A program made the translations under genes and the position numbers. A model generated the notes under the pieces. It did not search any database. It saw only the letters and a list, made by a program, of their open reading frames with translations, and was not told the DNA's origin. 64,000 nt of DNA from Maribellus sediminis (lineage in GTDB: Bacteria > Bacteroidota > Bacteroidia > Bacteroidales > Prolixibacteraceae): assembly GCF_011799805.1 (NCBI RefSeq), contig NZ_WXUB01000002.1, forward strand, positions 1,054,001 to 1,118,000, written 5' to 3'. Shown here piece by piece: positions 62,184 to 64,000 of this stretch (positions are counted from its first letter, which is position 1; every line of letters begins with the position of its first letter).

Positions 62184-62246
62184 ATGAATATGAATATCTC
62201 AATTACAATTACCGCCGTCAAAGAGCGACCCTTCACGGTTCGCTAA
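62184..62246 (+). CDS. Candidate 20-residue upstream frame before the MATE gene
   Basis: ATG at 62184 with a good AAAGGAAA site just upstream opens 20 codons (MNMNISITITAVKERPF start). It ends in a small hairpin region (GCGACC with GGTTCGC), 48 bases before the MATE pump start. It may be a leader peptide that controls the pump or a chance frame. Its clear ribosome-binding site is unusual for this window. Confidence 0.35.
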   Translation: MNMNISITITAVKERPFTVR

Positions 62247-62293
62247 CAGAGAGATTATTCAATTAGTTATTCATTTTTTCTACATATTTTCAA

Positions 62294-63733
62294 ATGTCTT
62301 ATTTAAAATCAGGATTATTGGCTTTAAGCCGACTTAAAAGCATTGATTACAAAACACTCTGGCAAGATGTAAAAGAAGCCATTGGCGGTACCGAGCGCGA
62401 TTTTACCGACAGCAGCATGGGCAAGGCCATTTTTATTTTAGCTGTACCGATGGTACTCGAAATGCTGATGGAATCGGTTTTTGCCATTGCCGATATCTTT
62501 TTTGTATCGCGTTTAGGAGCAAATGCGGTAGCCACTGTTGGCCTCACCGAGTCGGCGATGACCATTATTTACGCCATTGGTATGGGACTGGCCATGGCAA
62601 CCACTGCACTGGTATCGCGCCGGATCGGCGAAAAGAAAAAAAAGGAAGCCGGAGAAGTTGCGTTTCAGGCCATTGCTATGGCAGCTATCGTAGCTGTATT
62701 GATTGCCGTTCCGGGCGTTCTTTTTGCCAAAGATTTTCTTCGTTTAATGGGCGGAACACCCGAAGTAGTTGAAGATGGCTACCTCTATCCAGCCATTATG
62801 TTTGGCGGAAACGTGATCATCATGCTGCTGTTCATTATTAACGCTGTATTTCGAAGTTCGGGCGATGCCGCTATTTCGATGCGCGTAATGTGGCTGGCCA
62901 ACATCATCAATATTATTCTCGATCCCTTGCTGATTTTTGGTTACGGCCCCTTCCCTGAACTGGGATTACAGGGAGCAGCTATAGCAACAACCACCGGTCG
63001 GGGAATTGCAGTTGTTTACCAGTTTTACCTGCTTTGGAGCGGTAAATACCGGATACGACTATATTGGGACAACATCAAGTTGAAATTCAGCGTAATGTGG
63101 AAATTGCTGAAAATTTCGGGAGGTGGAATCCTGCAAAATCTGATCGCGACTTCGAGCTGGATCTTTCTGATGCGCATTATTGCCGTTTTTGGCCCCGATG
63201 TTATTGCGGGCTACACCATTGCTATCCGAATCATTATTTTCCCTCTGCTGCTAGCATGGGGACTGAGCAATGCTGCGGCAACACTTGTGGGGCAAAACCT
63301 GGGTGCCAACCAACCTCAAAAAGCCGAAAAATCGGTGTGGATAACCGGTTATTCGAACATGGTTTTTATGGGGCTTATCGGACTGTTGTTCGTTTCTCTT
63401 CCCGATTTCTGGATCGGTTTATTTGTAGATGACGGACCGGTTCTTGCAAATGGCGTTTTAGCGCTCAGAATCATAAGTATCGGCTTTATAAGTTATGCAC
63501 TTGGCATGGTTTTGATGCAGTCGTTTAACGGTAGCGGCGATACCATTACACCAAGTAAGATCAACTTCTTCAGTTTCTGGCTTTTCGAAATTCCGTTGGC
63601 TTATATACTGGCCATTACCCTGAATATGGGACTGGCCGGCGCCTGTATTGCCATTGTTGTGGCAGAAACCTTGCTCACCTTGCTGGCATTTATTCTTTTC
63701 AGAAAAGGAAAATGGAAATTAAGAAAAGTGTAA
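62294..63733 (+). CDS. MATE family efflux transporter
   Basis: A 479-residue multidrug and toxin extrusion transporter with 12 membrane helices. The N-terminal half is SSMGKAIFILAVPMVLEMLMESVFAIADIFFVSRLGANAVATVGL (from about residue 41), the C-terminal half a similar bundle with TLVGQNLGANQPQKAEK near 335. It probably uses sodium or proton gradients to expel cationic compounds. The N-terminus has a 40-residue cytoplasmic extension. Confidence 0.92.
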   Translation: MSYLKSGLLALSRLKSIDYKTLWQDVKEAIGGTERDFTDSSMGKAIFILAVPMVLEMLMESVFAIADIFFVSRLGANAVATVGLTESAMTIIYAIGMGLAMATTALVSRRIGEKKKKEAGEVAFQAIAMAAIVAVLIAVPGVLFAKDFLRLMGGTPEVVEDGYLYPAIMFGGNVIIMLLFIINAVFRSSGDAAISMRVMWLANIINIILDPLLIFGYGPFPELGLQGAAIATTTGRGIAVVYQFYLLWSGKYRIRLYWDNIKLKFSVMWKLLKISGGGILQNLIATSSWIFLMRIIAVFGPDVIAGYTIAIRIIIFPLLLAWGLSNAAATLVGQNLGANQPQKAEKSVWITGYSNMVFMGLIGLLFVSLPDFWIGLFVDDGPVLANGVLALRIISIGFISYALGMVLMQSFNGSGDTITPSKINFFSFWLFEIPLAYILAITLNMGLAGACIAIVVAETLLTLLAFILFRKGKWKLRKV

Positions 63734-63744
63734 ATTAGAGAGTG

Positions 63745-64000
63745 ATGGAAAAAGTAAATCTAGCACAACTAGGCTATTCCGATCAAATTAGAAGTTTGAT
63801 CCGTGTAGAAATTGCACAGTCGGAACTGGCACGTGTTTCTGCCGAGCATAAAGAGCGTTATCAGGTGATTTCGGAAGACGGCAACTTGCAGGCTGAAATA
63901 ACCGGAAATATACGTTATGCTGCTCAATCGCGAACTGACTTTCCTGCGGTAGGCGACTGGGTAAAAATTGCCCGTATCGATAAAGATTCAGCCGTTATTC
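63745..64000 (+). CDS. rsgA: Ribosome small-subunit-dependent GTPase A, 5' part
   Basis: The first 85 codons of a gene cut by the window end. The reading frame starts MEKVNLAQLGYSDQ and contains RVSAEHKERYQVISEDG, AEITGNIRY and FPAVGDWVKIA, the N-terminal OB-fold of RsgA/YjeQ. RsgA is a circularly permuted GTPase that assists late 30S ribosome assembly. It follows the MATE gene by 11 bases. Confidence 0.88.
   Translation, partial: MEKVNLAQLGYSDQIRSLIRVEIAQSELARVSAEHKERYQVISEDGNLQAEITGNIRYAAQSRTDFPAVGDWVKIARIDKDSAVI

Noticed and set aside
1-64000. tRNA, rRNA, CRISPR arrays, intact IS elements
   Set aside because: No matching signature (T-loop GGTTCGAATCC-like patterns, repeated spacers, transposase motifs) was noticed in a read of both strands. 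I could not run tRNAscan-SE, Infernal or CRISPR tools.

Overview
The window looks like chromosomal DNA of a free-living, probably marine or sediment member of the Bacteroidota. Marinilabiliales/Prolixibacteraceae is my guess, inferred from gene content and not proven. The signs are a type IX secretion C-terminal sorting domain, DUF3078 and DUF5777 barrel proteins, 6-bladed propeller lipoproteins, few Shine-Dalgarno sites, several TAnnTTTG -7 boxes, a bifunctional HisB and a fused CcsB-CcsA. I saw no tRNA, rRNA, CRISPR array, intact insertion sequence or phage gene.

Region by region. 1-12.6 kb: small lipoproteins and membrane proteins, a tail-less Ssb, an NAD-binding sugar-epimerase-like protein, a membrane-anchored LytTR regulator with two paralogous small secreted proteins around a propeller lipoprotein, a CPBP protease, a palindromic REPIN-like element and a GH105 pectin-degrading enzyme. 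12.7-21.3 kb: a histidine operon (leader peptide with HHGHH and an attenuator, then hisG, a DMT transporter, hisD, hisC, hisB, purU, a TlpA-like thioredoxin, hisH, argB). hisA, hisF and hisIE are not in the window. A hairpin-rich, MITE-like element lies between the attenuator and hisG.

21.6-35.0 kb is the most striking part: a cysteine-rich Crp/Fnr regulator, a near-perfect FNR-type site, and a run of multiheme cytochromes with 44 c-heme attachment motifs in six proteins. In order these are a six-heme lipoprotein on a collagen-like stalk, a one-heme lipoprotein, a DUF5777 beta-barrel, a seven-heme protein with a C-terminal membrane anchor, a b-type cytochrome, a 945-residue protein joining 19 c-heme motifs to a b-type membrane domain, a seven-heme NapC/NirT-like protein, a tetraheme c554-like protein, and the CcsBA heme-attachment machine. 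No known terminal reductase is present. The simplest reading is an electron path from the quinone pool across the periplasm, possibly to the cell surface.

35.0-41.7 kb: a T9SS-exported protein, a TonB-C-like protein, then a molybdenum cofactor operon (mobB-like, moeA, short moaA, moaC, MOSC-MogA fusion) preceded by a clear Moco-type riboswitch and a hairpin ending two bases before the first start codon. 41.7-64 kb: housekeeping and envelope genes (NUDIX, NlpC/P60, 7TM-HD phosphodiesterase, S41 and S9 peptidases, a Cys-containing PAS histidine kinase, VOC and pentapeptide proteins, CNNM/CBS protein, DUF255 protein, FKBP, SGNH hydrolase, amidohydrolase, macrodomain, serine deaminase, MATE pump, and the 5' end of rsgA).
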